NCBI GenBank assembly: GCA_022448945.1
Contig: JAKVCV010000019.1
Span: forward strand, 32,734-79,412
Reading direction: 5' to 3'
From: Saprospiraceae bacterium
GTDB lineage: Bacteria; Bacteroidota; Bacteroidia; Chitinophagales; Saprospiraceae
Length of the DNA stretch: 46,679 nt
The first letter of the stretch is position 1. Each line of letters starts with the position of its first letter. Below are positions 15,915 to 25,491 of the stretch, one piece after another. The notes beneath the pieces are model-generated. The model saw nothing but the letters and a program-made list of their open reading frames with translations. It was not told the origin of the DNA and searched no databases. Made by a program: the position numbers and the translations under genes.

Positions 15915-18053
15915 ATGGATCGACCTAATTTTTCTGAAATAGATATCTCAAAACCTTCAAAATTTTTTTCTGCCGATGTTCAGGGAATAGAGCAATGGAA
16001 GACACCAGAGAATATTAGTCTAAAACAGGTTTACACCGAAAAAGATATTGAAGAACTTCGACACCATGAGTTTACAGCAGGGTTGCCGCCTTTCATTGGT
16101 GGTCCTTATGCTGGAATGTATGCTATTAGACCATGGACAATTCGTCAGTATGCAGGTTTTTCTACTGCTGAAGAAAGCAATGCTTTTTACAGAAGAAATC
16201 TGGCAGGTGGCCAGAAAGGTCTTTCTGTCGCTTTTGATCTTGCTACGCACAGGGGCTATGATTCTGACCATAAAAGAGTAGTAGGGGATGTTGGGAAAGC
16301 AGGAGTTGCGATTGATAGTGTTGAGGATATGAAGATTCTTTTTGATCAGATTCCTTTAGATCAAATGTCTGTTTCAATGACTATGAATGGTGCAGTTTTG
16401 CCGATCTTGGCTTTTTATATAGTTGCAGCAGAAGAACAGGGTGTTGACAGATCTAAATTGGTAGGGACCATTCAGAATGATATTCTAAAAGAATTTATGG
16501 TTAGGAATACATATATATATCCACCTAAAGCTTCTATGCGTATAATTGCAGATATTTTTGAATATACTTCGAAGTACATGCCAAAATATAATTCAATTTC
16601 TATAAGTGGTTATCATATGCATGAAGCGGGAGCTCCTGCAGATATAGAACTAGCTTATACTTTAGCAGATGGTTATGAATATATTCAGACAGGCATTAAG
16701 GCAGGTTTGAAAATCGATGATTTTGCGCCGAGGCTCTCCTTTTTTTGGGGAATAGGTATGAATCATTTTATGGAAATTGCAAAAATGCGTGCTGCCAGAA
16801 TGTTGTGGGCAAAATTGGTTAATAAATTTGAGCCTAAAAATGTAAAATCATTGATGTTAAGAACGCATTGTCAAACCTCAGGGTGGAGCCTTACAGAACA
16901 GGATCCTTATAATAATGTTGCCAGAACCTGTGTTGAGGCTATGGCTGCAGTGCTAGGTGGAACACAATCTTTACATACAAATTCATTTGATGAAGCCATA
17001 GCCCTGCCTACTGATTTTTCTGCTAAGATAGCTAGAGACACTCAAATTTATATTCAAAAAGAGACTAATGTTACAAAGGCTATTGATCCATGGGCTGGGT
17101 CGTGTTATGTAGAATATCTTACAGATCAGTTAGCACAAAAAGCCTGGGGGCATATTCAAGAAATATTAGATTTGGGAGGTATGGCAAAAGCAATTGAAAC
17201 TGGTGTTCCCAAAATGCGTATTGAAGAAGCTGCAGCAAGTAAACAAGCACGAATAGATTCTGGAAAAGATCAGATTATTGGTGTTAATGTTTTTCAACTG
17301 GAAAAAGAACAACCCCTTGACATTTTGGAAGTAGATAATAAGGCTGTTCGTGAGGCACAGATAAATCGTTTGAAAGAAATAAAAAATTCTCGAAATTCTC
17401 AAGCTGTTAAATTGGCTTTGGCAAAAATAACAAAGGCATCAAAATCAGGTGATGAGAATTTATTGGAATTGGCTGTAGAAGCTGCTCGTTTGCGGGCAAC
17501 GTTAGGAGAAATATCCGATGCTATGGAAGTAGTATTTGGACGCTATAAAGCCAATACACGATCTGTTTCTGGCGTGTATTCTAAAGAAATATCTATGGAT
17601 AAGTATTTTGTAAAAGCACAGCAACTTGCACATAATTTTGCTGATATTGAAGGTAGGCGCCCACGTATAATGGTTGCTAAATTAGGACAGGATGGTCATG
17701 ATAGGGGGGCTAAAGTTATAGCAACGAGTTTTGCAGATCTTGGGTTTGATGTTGATATTGGCCCACTTTTTCAAACTCCCGAAGAAGCTGCCAGGCAAGC
17801 AACCGAAAATGATGTACATATTCTTGGAGTGTCTTCACTTGCCGGGGGACATAAGACATTGGTCCCAGCAATTATTTCTGAATTGAAGTTACTTGGAAGA
17901 GAAGATATTTTACTGGTCGCTGGTGGCGTTATTCCAGCACAGGATTATGAATATCTATATGAAGCTGGTGTTGTGGGTGTTTTTGGTCCTGGGACTGTCA
18001 TTTCCAAAGCCGCCAGTGCTATTTTAGAAATCATGATTCAGAGCCGTTTGTAA
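15915..18053 (+). CDS. scpA: Methylmalonyl-CoA mutase, large (catalytic, B12-binding) subunit
   Basis: 712 residues. It interconverts (R)-methylmalonyl-CoA and succinyl-CoA with adenosylcobalamin. The catalytic TIM barrel occupies about 30-560; [13 protein letters not shown] (Tyr79, probable equivalent of the active-site tyrosine) and [20 protein letters not shown] are nearly invariant family stretches. The C-terminal Rossmann B12 domain (about 582-712) carries DGHDRG (593-598), with His595 as lower axial ligand, and the GGVIPAQDY and GPGT loops. The length corresponds to the large chain (mutB/mcmA). The small partner chain usual in Bacteroidota, the epimerase and the MeaB chaperone are not in this window, so this copy stands alone. 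Confidence 0.96.
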   Translation: MDRPNFSEIDISKPSKFFSADVQGIEQWKTPENISLKQVYTEKDIEELRHHEFTAGLPPFIGGPYAGMYAIRPWTIRQYAGFSTAEESNAFYRRNLAGGQKGLSVAFDLATHRGYDSDHKRVVGDVGKAGVAIDSVEDMKILFDQIPLDQMSVSMTMNGAVLPILAFYIVAAEEQGVDRSKLVGTIQNDILKEFMVRNTYIYPPKASMRIIADIFEYTSKYMPKYNSISISGYHMHEAGAPADIELAYTLADGYEYIQTGIKAGLKIDDFAPRLSFFWGIGMNHFMEIAKMRAARMLWAKLVNKFEPKNVKSLMLRTHCQTSGWSLTEQDPYNNVARTCVEAMAAVLGGTQSLHTNSFDEAIALPTDFSAKIARDTQIYIQKETNVTKAIDPWAGSCYVEYLTDQLAQKAWGHIQEILDLGGMAKAIETGVPKMRIEEAAASKQARIDSGKDQIIGVNVFQLEKEQPLDILEVDNKAVREAQINRLKEIKNSRNSQAVKLALAKITKASKSGDENLLELAVEAARLRATLGEISDAMEVVFGRYKANTRSVSGVYSKEISMDKYFVKAQQLAHNFADIEGRRPRIMVAKLGQDGHDRGAKVIATSFADLGFDVDIGPLFQTPEEAARQATENDVHILGVSSLAGGHKTLVPAIISELKLLGREDILLVAGGVIPAQDYEYLYEAGVVGVFGPGTVISKAASAILEIMIQSRL

Positions 18054-18081
18054 CTAATTATGAATTTTTTGAAATAAAAAA

Positions 18082-18106
18082 GCGACTAGTTTGAAAAACT
18101 AGCCGC
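18082..18106 (-). terminator. Intrinsic terminator of the WG-repeat gene
   Basis: An 11-bp stem with one mismatch (arms 18082-18092 and 18096-18106, GAA loop). On the minus strand it is followed by TTTTTTATTT (18072-18081). It lies between the mutase stop (18053) and the minus-strand stop at 18134. Confidence 0.65.
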
Positions 18107-18133
18107 AATGTGTAAAAGGGTTTAGAGTATTTT

Positions 18134-18745
18134 TTAAAACATATACTCTTTTGTGTGTTTTGTTAAATCGGCAACATCGTTGCGTTTAGAATGCTTCTTG
18201 AATATTTTCCATTTTCCGTTTTCTTTGATCCAGACTTTACCATCTTTTTCTATTTTAACAGCATCATATATTGTTGGCACTTTTTCGAACCCTTGCTCGT
18301 TTAATATTCCCCATTTTCCATTTATTAAAATAGGTGAAAGATGATGTGTGAAGCCTCCAACCCAATCATAACGTAATGGGGTTAGTTGGTGTCCTTGTTT
18401 GTTTACAAAGGTCCATTTATTGTGCTTTTTTACTGCTGCATATCCATTCCTAAAAAGGTGAATGTCATCATAAATTGGTTCGCAGATTTTAAATCCTTCA
18501 GTATTGATCAGACCTAGCTTATTGCCAGATTTAATGATGGCAGCTCCTTCCTGAAAGTTGCTTATAATTTTGTCTCCTTGAGTCGCTTGCTTCCAATCAA
18601 TGTTTTTTTCATTTTTCGTGATTCCAGTAAAAGGTGTTTTTGAAAAAATTGTTTCGTTAGAAGATTGTGCTCGTGTATTATTTGAAATAATACCTAAAGT
18701 TATTCCAATACCAATCGCTATTATACTTTTAATGTATTGTTTCAT
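18134..18745 (-). CDS. Exported WG-repeat protein
   Basis: 203 residues with a signal peptide (about 1-26, ending NTRAQ). At least four WG repeats run from about 67 to 183: GAAIIKSGNKLGLINTEG, GYAAVKKHNKWTFVNKQG, SPILINGKWGILNEQG and KVWIKENGKWKIF, with the linking I/L-YD motifs EPIYDDIHLF, TPLRYDWVGGF and PTIYDAVKI. WG repeats form beta-rich solenoid or propeller-like surfaces that probably bind protein or peptidoglycan; no enzyme activity is known for the repeat. It is a single gene with its own terminator. Confidence 0.85.
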   Translation of the reverse strand: MKQYIKSIIAIGIGITLGIISNNTRAQSSNETIFSKTPFTGITKNEKNIDWKQATQGDKIISNFQEGAAIIKSGNKLGLINTEGFKICEPIYDDIHLFRNGYAAVKKHNKWTFVNKQGHQLTPLRYDWVGGFTHHLSPILINGKWGILNEQGFEKVPTIYDAVKIEKDGKVWIKENGKWKIFKKHSKRNDVADLTKHTKEYMF

Positions 18746-19004
18746 GATTTTTGAATTTAATTTAATTATTGTTTAGTAAAAAAAAGTTTAATCTTATTTA
18801 ATTATTTATTGTTACTCAAATGCAAATTTACAGCACCGCAATAGGCTTGTAATTGACGATCATCAATAAGTAAAAAAGATTTAATTATTTCTTGTTTTTT
18901 AAGACTAAGGAGGTTAATATTTTAAATTCTAAATGGCATTTTTGTAATAGTTTTATATTATTTTTATTACTTAAGGCTTATTTTTTTAATACATTAATTA
19001 TCCT

Positions 19005-19547
19005 ATGAAAAATTTTAAGTGGTTTAGAATTTGTCTATTCATATTTATAAGTATTAATATTCTTGGTTGTAAGAATAGAGTAATTGATAAATTACTTCCT
19101 GAGACGCAACAATTTTTAATTAGTCAGGAGCAGTCAAGGTGTGCTTGTTTAGATCTGTATGGAGAGCGTTTTGTAGAAGCGCTTAATTCTAGTTTGGCCT
19201 ATATTTATGGGTTGCCAGAACAGTATGACCTTGATAGTCTAAAAGTGTCTGATTTTTATGCCATTAAGCTAGAACTAGTTGATGCAATGAGCATGATCAA
19301 AACACTTACATCTTGTGTTAATTCTAAAACAGCAACTATGGATCAATTTTCAGGCTTGCTTATACAAGAGGATTTAAGGGTCGTTTTGGGAATAGATAGT
19401 TCCATGACCGAACAGGAAAAGTTTGACAGAATGAATATTCCTGGATTGGAGTTGACGGATGAGTTTTGTCCCCAACATAAAAAAGCAATGCTTAAGTTTT
19501 ATGAAATGATAAGGGCCGCACAGATTTTACCCCCAGGTTTACAGTAG
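19005..19547 (+). CDS. Hypothetical lipoprotein
   Basis: 180 residues with a lipoprotein signal peptide: basic start (MKNFKWFR), hydrophobic core, lipobox INILGC with Cys22. The mature part is mainly helical with a Cys pair in SRCACLDLYG and further Cys at SCVNSK and EFCPQHK, so disulfides are possible. I do not recognise the family. Its stop is 2 bp from the stop of the convergent methyltransferase gene, with no room for an independent terminator. Confidence 0.72.
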   Translation: MKNFKWFRICLFIFISINILGCKNRVIDKLLPETQQFLISQEQSRCACLDLYGERFVEALNSSLAYIYGLPEQYDLDSLKVSDFYAIKLELVDAMSMIKTLTSCVNSKTATMDQFSGLLIQEDLRVVLGIDSSMTEQEKFDRMNIPGLELTDEFCPQHKKAMLKFYEMIRAAQILPPGLQ

Positions 19548-19549
19548 AT

Positions 19550-20704
19550 TCAAGTTTTTAGTAGTCGCTCTAAATAATGTTCTCCAATGCCAAATCGTTC
19601 TTTAAGATTTTGAACTTCTTTTAATAGCCTTTTCTGAATTACAGCATCTGTGTTTTTATTTTTTACAGCTGTTATCATTAAGTTTTTAGCAGTATGTTCA
19701 AGAGAAATAAATTCAAATACTTTCGTTTTGTATCCATAGGCTTCTAATAACAGAGCACGAATGCCATCTGTAATAATTTCAGCTTGTCGTTCCTCCAGAA
19801 TTCCATTTTTAAGAATACTTTTGAGCATGTTATCTTTTTTTATTTCTTTTCTTATTTGCTTATGACAACATGGTGCCGTAATAATAATTTCAGCATTCGC
19901 TTGAATCCCTTTTGCAATAGCAATGTCAGTAGCAATATCACAGGCATGTAGCGCAATCAGTACATGGATTTCATTGTTATCGTAATTTATTATGTCTTTA
20001 GCCTCAAAGCTTAGGGTATTCCACCCTAAATCCTTGGCCTGTTTGTTACAGAAATCGGTAAGATGTTCTCTCAATTCTATTCCTACTATATTTGGATTTT
20101 TCTTGTGTTTTTTAGATAGGTATTCATAAAGGGCAAAGGTCAGATATCCTTTGCCACTCCCCATGTCTATAATCTTTAAATTATCTATCGTAGTAACTTG
20201 AGATAACAAACCTTCTATGATCTCAATATATTTGTTGATTTGACGATATTTGTCCTGATGTGATTTAAGGACTTTTCCATCAGAAGCAATACCTAGCTTA
20301 TCTAGAAAAAGACAATTTTCCTCAATCAAATAGTTCTTGTTTTTATTGTGAGAGGTGTCGGGCACATTTCGAACACTAGGCTTGCGGTATTGAATTCTTG
20401 TTTTTCTTTTTTTGTTAAATTGCAGAACGACATCCTGCTCGGTTGTCAGTAATGTTCCCACCAGAAAGTCCTTTCCTAAATATTGATGAATCTTGTCTAT
20501 TGCATTATCTAATTTATAGTTTTTGACAATATCCTTGTTGTTGTAATGATAGGTAAAAGAAAGATGCACAAGACCCTTTAGATCTACTCTTCGAACATAG
20601 ATGTTTCTTAAATCTGCAGATTTTGGGGAAGATTTACTTAAAGTGATCTTTACAAACCAATTATTCTCAATACTCTCTTGTATAGCGGCAATAAATTCTT
20701 CCAT
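19550..20704 (-). CDS. SAM-dependent methyltransferase, Methyltransf_32 family
   Basis: 384 residues. An N-terminal domain of about 110 residues (beta-rich, family-specific) precedes a class I methyltransferase core. Motif I is IIDMGSGKGYLTFALYE (178-194), the acidic loop is NIVGIELREHLTDFCN, and the distinctive pair ALHACDIATD (251-260) and APCCHKQIR (277-285) is the hallmark of the PF13679 group, which includes the GSTCD-like methyltransferases. The Cys-Cys-His in APCCHK is conserved in this group. The substrate is unknown; RNA has been suggested for relatives. It sits 61 bp downstream of the DUF389 gene on the same strand. Confidence 0.82.
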   Translation of the reverse strand: MEEFIAAIQESIENNWFVKITLSKSSPKSADLRNIYVRRVDLKGLVHLSFTYHYNNKDIVKNYKLDNAIDKIHQYLGKDFLVGTLLTTEQDVVLQFNKKRKTRIQYRKPSVRNVPDTSHNKNKNYLIEENCLFLDKLGIASDGKVLKSHQDKYRQINKYIEIIEGLLSQVTTIDNLKIIDMGSGKGYLTFALYEYLSKKHKKNPNIVGIELREHLTDFCNKQAKDLGWNTLSFEAKDIINYDNNEIHVLIALHACDIATDIAIAKGIQANAEIIITAPCCHKQIRKEIKKDNMLKSILKNGILEERQAEIITDGIRALLLEAYGYKTKVFEFISLEHTAKNLMITAVKNKNTDAVIQKRLLKEVQNLKERFGIGEHYLERLLKT

Positions 20705-20765
20705 TATTAAAAAACAGAATGTTGATAATATTTATAAAAAAGGCTATAGTGCTTGTACGGAAAAA

Positions 20766-22253
20766 TTAATGAATTATCATAACTAATGTGTCCAGTTTCA
20801 TTCTTGTCTCTAAGAAATTAAGCATGCGTTTTTTCTGTGAAGATCGAATTCTTTTTCCATTCCAATCTAAAATGACAGTTGGTAAAGTGTCTAGCTCTTT
20901 TGTGACGGTATTCATTCTTATTAATTCATTATAAGAAAATTCAATCGCATTTGGATATAATGTCGAAAACTCTAATGCAATGTCATTTATAGGTCTATTG
21001 GTTCTTTTATTATGATTTTGATATTTAGATAGCTCAAGTTCAAGAAATTTTATTCGTTCTTTTTTGTTTTCTAAAACTTCTTCGTTGTCTGTATATAATT
21101 TTTTTACCATATCAGTATATTCTTCTTTTATAGAAGAGAAGTTTTCTTGAAGTGAACTTACTTCAGCGAGCAAAACTTCCATGTCTAGATTTCCTTCTCT
21201 AAATTCCAGTTTTGCATCCTCCAAACCTGATTCTTTAAGCTTTTGTCTAAGATTATATTTATCAGTCTCTTTAAGACCTTGAGAAGTAGTTAATATAATA
21301 GTTGGTGTGTCTCGCCTGTATTCAACTTTTTGCCCTAGGATCATTCCTTTTTGAAGATGGTATGTATCTATTGTTTTTGCAAAGGAAGCAGCTTTGCTAT
21401 TAAACATTTCATGTTTGATTACATTATATGCAGTCCAAATACTAGGAATAATAGTAAAGACAACGATTCCTAAAATTATGATCTTATATCGCATTTCGCG
21501 TTTCGGGTCAATAAATTCTTTCTTTGGGAAGTGAAGCGTACGTACAAAAACAAGGGCGGTTCCTGCAATGAAGACTGAATTAATAAAAAACAGATACATT
21601 GCTCCTCCTGCAAAAGCCCATTGACCAGTAGCAATACCATAACCTACTGTACATAGTGGTGGCATAAGTGCAGTAGCAATTGCAACCCCTGGAATTGCAT
21701 TTCCTCGATCGGCTCTTGAACTTGCAACAATTCCAATTGCACCACCACAAATTGCTATTAAAACATCATAAAATGTTGGGTATGTTCTAGCTTCTAATTG
21801 TTCAGTAAGGTGTTTTATAGGGGAAATTGAAAAGTACATCAACGATGCTAAAATAGACCCAACAACAAAGATGGCAAGGTTTCGAAAAGCATTCTTAAGT
21901 GTGTCAAAATCATTTGTAGCTACAGCATAACCTATTCCAACTATTGGACCCATCAGAGGAGATATTAACATCGCACCAATAACTACTGCACCTGAATTCA
22001 TATTCAGACCAATTGAAGCAATGAATGCAGCAAAAATTAGCCCCCATAAGTTTCCACCTTTGAATTCTATACTTTTTTGAATGTTATCGATTGTCCCAGC
22101 TTCATCAGTGTCCAGATGAAGGCTAAATAAATCTTTTAGTGCTGCTATTGATTTTGAAAATAATTCTGACAACGGGCTGTTATCTGATAAATCAGGTGCA
22201 CTTTCTTTGTGAGTTGTTTTTTTTTCTTCTCCAGAGGTGTTGTTTTCTTCCAT
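20766..22253 (-). CDS. DUF389 integral membrane protein
   Basis: 495 residues. After a hydrophilic start, the DUF389 membrane region (about 68-285) shows the family stretches GLIFAAFIASIGLNMNSGAVVIGAMLISPLMGPI, AICGGAIGIVASSRADRGNAIPGVAIATALMPPLCTVGYGI and FINSVFIAGTALVFV-type helices (written here in pieces of that region), about six to seven helices in all. The C-terminal part (about 310-495) is soluble, with a coiled-coil stretch (about 370-430, LLAEVSSLQENFSSIKEEYT...ERIKFLELELSKY). The family's function is unknown; transport or a membrane sensor role is possible. It may be co-transcribed with the downstream methyltransferase. Confidence 0.88.
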   Translation of the reverse strand: MEENNTSGEEKKTTHKESAPDLSDNSPLSELFSKSIAALKDLFSLHLDTDEAGTIDNIQKSIEFKGGNLWGLIFAAFIASIGLNMNSGAVVIGAMLISPLMGPIVGIGYAVATNDFDTLKNAFRNLAIFVVGSILASLMYFSISPIKHLTEQLEARTYPTFYDVLIAICGGAIGIVASSRADRGNAIPGVAIATALMPPLCTVGYGIATGQWAFAGGAMYLFFINSVFIAGTALVFVRTLHFPKKEFIDPKREMRYKIIILGIVVFTIIPSIWTAYNVIKHEMFNSKAASFAKTIDTYHLQKGMILGQKVEYRRDTPTIILTTSQGLKETDKYNLRQKLKESGLEDAKLEFREGNLDMEVLLAEVSSLQENFSSIKEEYTDMVKKLYTDNEEVLENKKERIKFLELELSKYQNHNKRTNRPINDIALEFSTLYPNAIEFSYNELIRMNTVTKELDTLPTVILDWNGKRIRSSQKKRMLNFLETRMKLDTLVMIIH

Positions 22254-22789
22254 TAAAGTAGACGATTATAATTAATGTAGAGCAGATATTCCCAATATAC
22301 AATATTTTTTTAAAACTCACTTTTTTTGCTTAGGACTTCGGTGAATAATGATTATACAAAGGTAGGAGTTTTTATTATATGAATTCGCCGATATTGTATT
22401 TTGGTAAATTGGAATTTACGAAATAAAAAAGACTAGAGAAGTTAAAATAACAACCCTAGCCTTGAAAACTAAACCCTAAAACCCATGATTTCCAAATATA
22501 GTATTTTTGTTTTGAAATAAAAGGCTTTGGGCAAATTTTTTATAATTAATTTACAGGGTTTTACAAATATTATATTTTCAACATCTTTTGTAGGGAAATA
22601 TAATAACTTAAGAGTGCTTTTTTTAAGTATTTATATTATTTTTATTTGTTCATTACCCTATGAACACACACACTTGATTATGGTACAATCTATCTGTTTG
22701 TCTGATACAAACAAAGGAACCATTTTCAAGCTTATCAAAAGATATTTTCTGATAACGAAAAAGTAAAGATGAATTTAAATAGATTGTGT
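22254..22789. other. 536-bp region between the cargo locus and the DUF389 gene
   Basis: No gene is supported. A 79-codon TTG-started plus-strand frame (22527-22766) has no ribosome binding site, family motif or context. The region contains a hairpin with a minus-strand T-run at 22421-22459 (see terminator entry). Confidence 0.45.
22433..22459 (-). terminator. Weak candidate terminator downstream of the 22790-28903 locus
   Basis: The imperfect stem CTAGGGTTGTT/AACTTCTCTAG (minus strand; two T-T mismatches and one G-T pair, 5-nt loop) is followed on the minus strand by TTTTTTATTT (22421-22430). It lies about 330 bp past the last gene of the locus. Confidence 0.3.
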
Positions 22790-23329
22790 TTAGTTGTTTT
22801 GTTCTGGACTAATTGAAACCGGAAATTTCTCTAAAACTGCATCAAGCGACAATGTAGTTGGTATTTCAGGCTTCCATTTAAACAATAGTTGCTTCTCTTT
22901 GATATTCTGGTCGTTTACATTGTTTTTGTCTAAGGCAGTATTTGCCCACTCATTTAACTTAATGTTTATTGCAGAGTTCAGTAAAACATCATTTGTTGCC
23001 CATATTTCCATATCTATCACTTTTGTCCAGGTCATAAATTGCCATTTTGAAATCGTCATGTTACTTTTGGCTGCAACAGGAAAAATATAGCATGCAGGAT
23101 TACGATGTATTGTAAGGTACATATCCTTGCCTTCATTTGCTTTGAAAATTTCAATGGCCTGTACTTTTGGTATATTTGTTTTCATTGGTTCGTCAATGAA
23201 AAAAGGGACAATGAAATATATGAGTTCTGAACTGTTATTTGTTAAGGCAATATCTCCTACAAAAATTCTAGTTGGTGGTTTGCTAGCAGCTTGGTAATGT
23301 ACTTTAATATTAACTTCTAAGTTTGACAT
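22790..23329 (-). CDS. Hypothetical protein, last gene of the DUF4157 cargo locus
   Basis: 179 residues, no signal peptide, no membrane segment. The sequence is beta-strand-rich (MSNLEVNIKVHYQA, RIFVGDIALTNNSSELIYFIVPFFI, WQFMTWTKVIDMEIWATNDVLL), suggesting a beta-sandwich. It lacks the leader shared by the three upstream proteins. It begins 21 bp after the stop of the transglutaminase-like gene, so the two are probably made together. An immunity protein, a chaperone/adaptor or a second subunit are all possible; nothing in the sequence decides between them. Confidence 0.68.
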   Translation of the reverse strand: MSNLEVNIKVHYQAASKPPTRIFVGDIALTNNSSELIYFIVPFFIDEPMKTNIPKVQAIEIFKANEGKDMYLTIHRNPACYIFPVAAKSNMTISKWQFMTWTKVIDMEIWATNDVLLNSAINIKLNEWANTALDKNNVNDQNIKEKQLLFKWKPEIPTTLSLDAVLEKFPVSISPEQNN

Positions 23330-23350
23330 TATGGTTTATGGTGTGGTTTA

Positions 23351-25279
23351 TTATTTAGCTAAAAACTTTTTTAAATGTAGTCTGATCACATTGTCGAATA
23401 AAAATCCTACGGGCTCAGCATCTTTTGCTTCTGCAAGTTCTTTTTTGTATTGATCATGAGAAGGATCAAGTCTTGGGTCTCTTTCAATATCTCGTTCATC
23501 TGGGTCTTCGTTAAAAGATCTTATCATACTGGTATGTAAGTGTTCTTCTGTCATTGCATTTAGTCCGAATCCACTAAAAGAATCAGGTCCGTCGTATATA
23601 CAGTTTTCTCCTTGCCAAAGACCTCCCGGATGTTTTTGTGGATATCGTGCATCATTTTTGTAATAGATCCAGTCTCCGACTAAGAGGTCATCAGTACTTG
23701 TTATGTTAGGCCTATACATTAATTCCTCAACACGATCTTTAATTCCTGTATTGGTGCCGATGACAACTCCTGGGTCATCAACACTTTTATGTGCAAAGTG
23801 TTTGTCAAAGGTTTCTGCACCTAAAGTATCTAAAAGACCTTTTGCGACTACAGCACGAGCAGTAGAAAGACATTCTAGTCTTGTAGGGCCATTAAAAGCA
23901 GCTTCCATTGCTTCAGAGGGTTTTACGCCTGCTTTTAGGATAAAACTACTAAATTGTACATATTCCCAATATTTAGGGTCTAAATGTCCCATTCCATTGT
24001 TCAATTCACCTTGATCTTGGTATTCGACTCTGGGGTATTGGAATTGATCTTGGGTAGCATCATGAGGATCTCGTATGTTTGCTTCTCCCATAGCATCTGA
24101 AATGTTTTCTCCTAATTCAGATTGGAGTCCACCCATTATAGCATCTAGGCCTTCTTGAGACAAAAGCTCTTTTTTGTCTTTAAGTTGTTGTTTGAATTGA
24201 ACCAAAGAATCTTGAGGTAGACTTCCTTCTGTATGGAATTCTTCAAAAGCAGTGGATGCTTCATCTGAAGCAACTATACTGAATGCATGTAAGCTTGCAA
24301 GTCCTTCCTCGGTAATATATCGCGTGTCATAAAAGTCGAATTTCCATAGGTAACTGCTTGAGATGTATTGGTCAATAGTCTCTGATTCTTTTGGTGATCG
24401 ATAGTTGGTGACTTGTAAAAAGTCATCTATCGCTGTAGTTGAATCTACAATTGAAATTCTAGCTTCTAGTTCTGATTCTACCTCTGGTGCGATAGTTTCA
24501 TCCCTCTCAGCCAGCCAGGTTTTGAATCTTCCAATAAAAGCAGATTTAGATTCCCCGTCTTTAGGTTGATTGCCTTCAATTTTTGAATATTCTTTAAGCG
24601 TACTAATTGCGGTTGCACTATCAATTTGTAAGAGTTCATCTCTTTGAACAATAGGAGCAAATTGAAAAGTATTGGAATATTCATTCTGACCACTTGTTTC
24701 TGAATTATTTGTTTTTAGTTGTTTTGGTTGTTTGAGTGCTTGTGCACCTAGAGTGTCGGCACCTTTTTCAAGACTTTTGTCGTCGTTTACATTAGCTCCA
24801 TTAACTTGTGTTGTAGGTTTAACAATTCCATCTTTTTGTTGAACGACATGTCCTAGTTCATGAGGCAAATGTTTTTCTTGTTTCGGAGCTAGATGAATGT
24901 CTGTTCCCTGGGCATAGGCATGTGCATTGAGTTGCTCGGGTTTGTCGGAGTTATAATGTACTTTGACATCATCTAAAGATTGACCAGAGAGGTTTTCCAT
25001 TCCTGCTTTTAAATTATCAGGTAGGCCAGTATTGTTTTCCTTCTTTTGGACAGTTTCTTCTTTTGAACTATGATCTAGATTGCTTTCCCATTCTTTGAAT
25101 TGGATGGATTCGGAACTCATATCGGCCATTTGCTGCAATTGTTTAGCTTCAAGTGCTTCTGGGCTATTATCGACAAAATTTTCTGATGATTTTGATTTAT
25201 TATTACTATCCTGCCAGGATTTTTTTTGTATACTATGGTTATCTTTATTGGGATTGCCAGATTCTTTCTTGTGCTTCAT
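23351..25279 (-). CDS. DUF4157 (eCIS-core) protein with C-terminal Tgl-like transglutaminase domain
   Basis: 642 residues, no signal peptide. (1) Leader: IQKKSWQDS at 17-25 and the block FVDNSPEALEAKQLQQMADM (35-54) continuing to W64. (2) A linker with VQKK (77-80). (3) DUF4157 domain, about 84-185: GLPDNLKAGMENLSGQSLDD, VKVHYNSDKPEQLNAHAYAQ, zinc-type HELGH (140-144), EKGADTLGAQAL. (4) Helical middle, about 215-400. (5) About 425-590: HLDPKYWEY, GVKPSEAMEAAF, RLECLSTARAV (Glu469-Cys470), DLLVGDWIYYKND (531-543), GLWQGENCIYDG (553-564). The order in part 5 matches Bacillus Tgl protein-glutamine gamma-glutamyltransferase, where the catalytic Cys follows Glu in FECATA and the second catalytic Glu lies in WQGEN. 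The Tgl GHG histidine appears replaced (SGFG, Phe571). The DUF4157 call is strong; the transglutaminase call is by motif order. Confidence 0.82.
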   Translation of the reverse strand: MKHKKESGNPNKDNHSIQKKSWQDSNNKSKSSENFVDNSPEALEAKQLQQMADMSSESIQFKEWESNLDHSSKEETVQKKENNTGLPDNLKAGMENLSGQSLDDVKVHYNSDKPEQLNAHAYAQGTDIHLAPKQEKHLPHELGHVVQQKDGIVKPTTQVNGANVNDDKSLEKGADTLGAQALKQPKQLKTNNSETSGQNEYSNTFQFAPIVQRDELLQIDSATAISTLKEYSKIEGNQPKDGESKSAFIGRFKTWLAERDETIAPEVESELEARISIVDSTTAIDDFLQVTNYRSPKESETIDQYISSSYLWKFDFYDTRYITEEGLASLHAFSIVASDEASTAFEEFHTEGSLPQDSLVQFKQQLKDKKELLSQEGLDAIMGGLQSELGENISDAMGEANIRDPHDATQDQFQYPRVEYQDQGELNNGMGHLDPKYWEYVQFSSFILKAGVKPSEAMEAAFNGPTRLECLSTARAVVAKGLLDTLGAETFDKHFAHKSVDDPGVVIGTNTGIKDRVEELMYRPNITSTDDLLVGDWIYYKNDARYPQKHPGGLWQGENCIYDGPDSFSGFGLNAMTEEHLHTSMIRSFNEDPDERDIERDPRLDPSHDQYKKELAEAKDAEPVGFLFDNVIRLHLKKFLAK

Positions 25280-25491
25280 TGATTTTTGTTTTAATTATTG
25301 TACTATGAATTTAGGCATAAAATAGAAGATATCAAAATATGTAAATCATGGTTATTAATTCAAGCTGCGGTCAAAATAGTTCAAAATCGATTTTAAATTT
25401 ATTGGCAGTAAAATTTAACGCTCAAAGGCCATAGATATATTTGAATCTATGTATAAATGTGAAATAAATTAGATGGCTATTTTTAAGTGCT

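Noticed and set aside
22441-22482. Telomere-like CCCTAAA stretch near 22470
   Set aside because: A single short AT-rich coincidence, not a tandem array.
22527-22766. 79-codon plus-strand frame in the gap before the cargo locus
   Set aside because: TTG start, no ribosome binding site, no family motif, and composition like AT-rich intergenic DNA.
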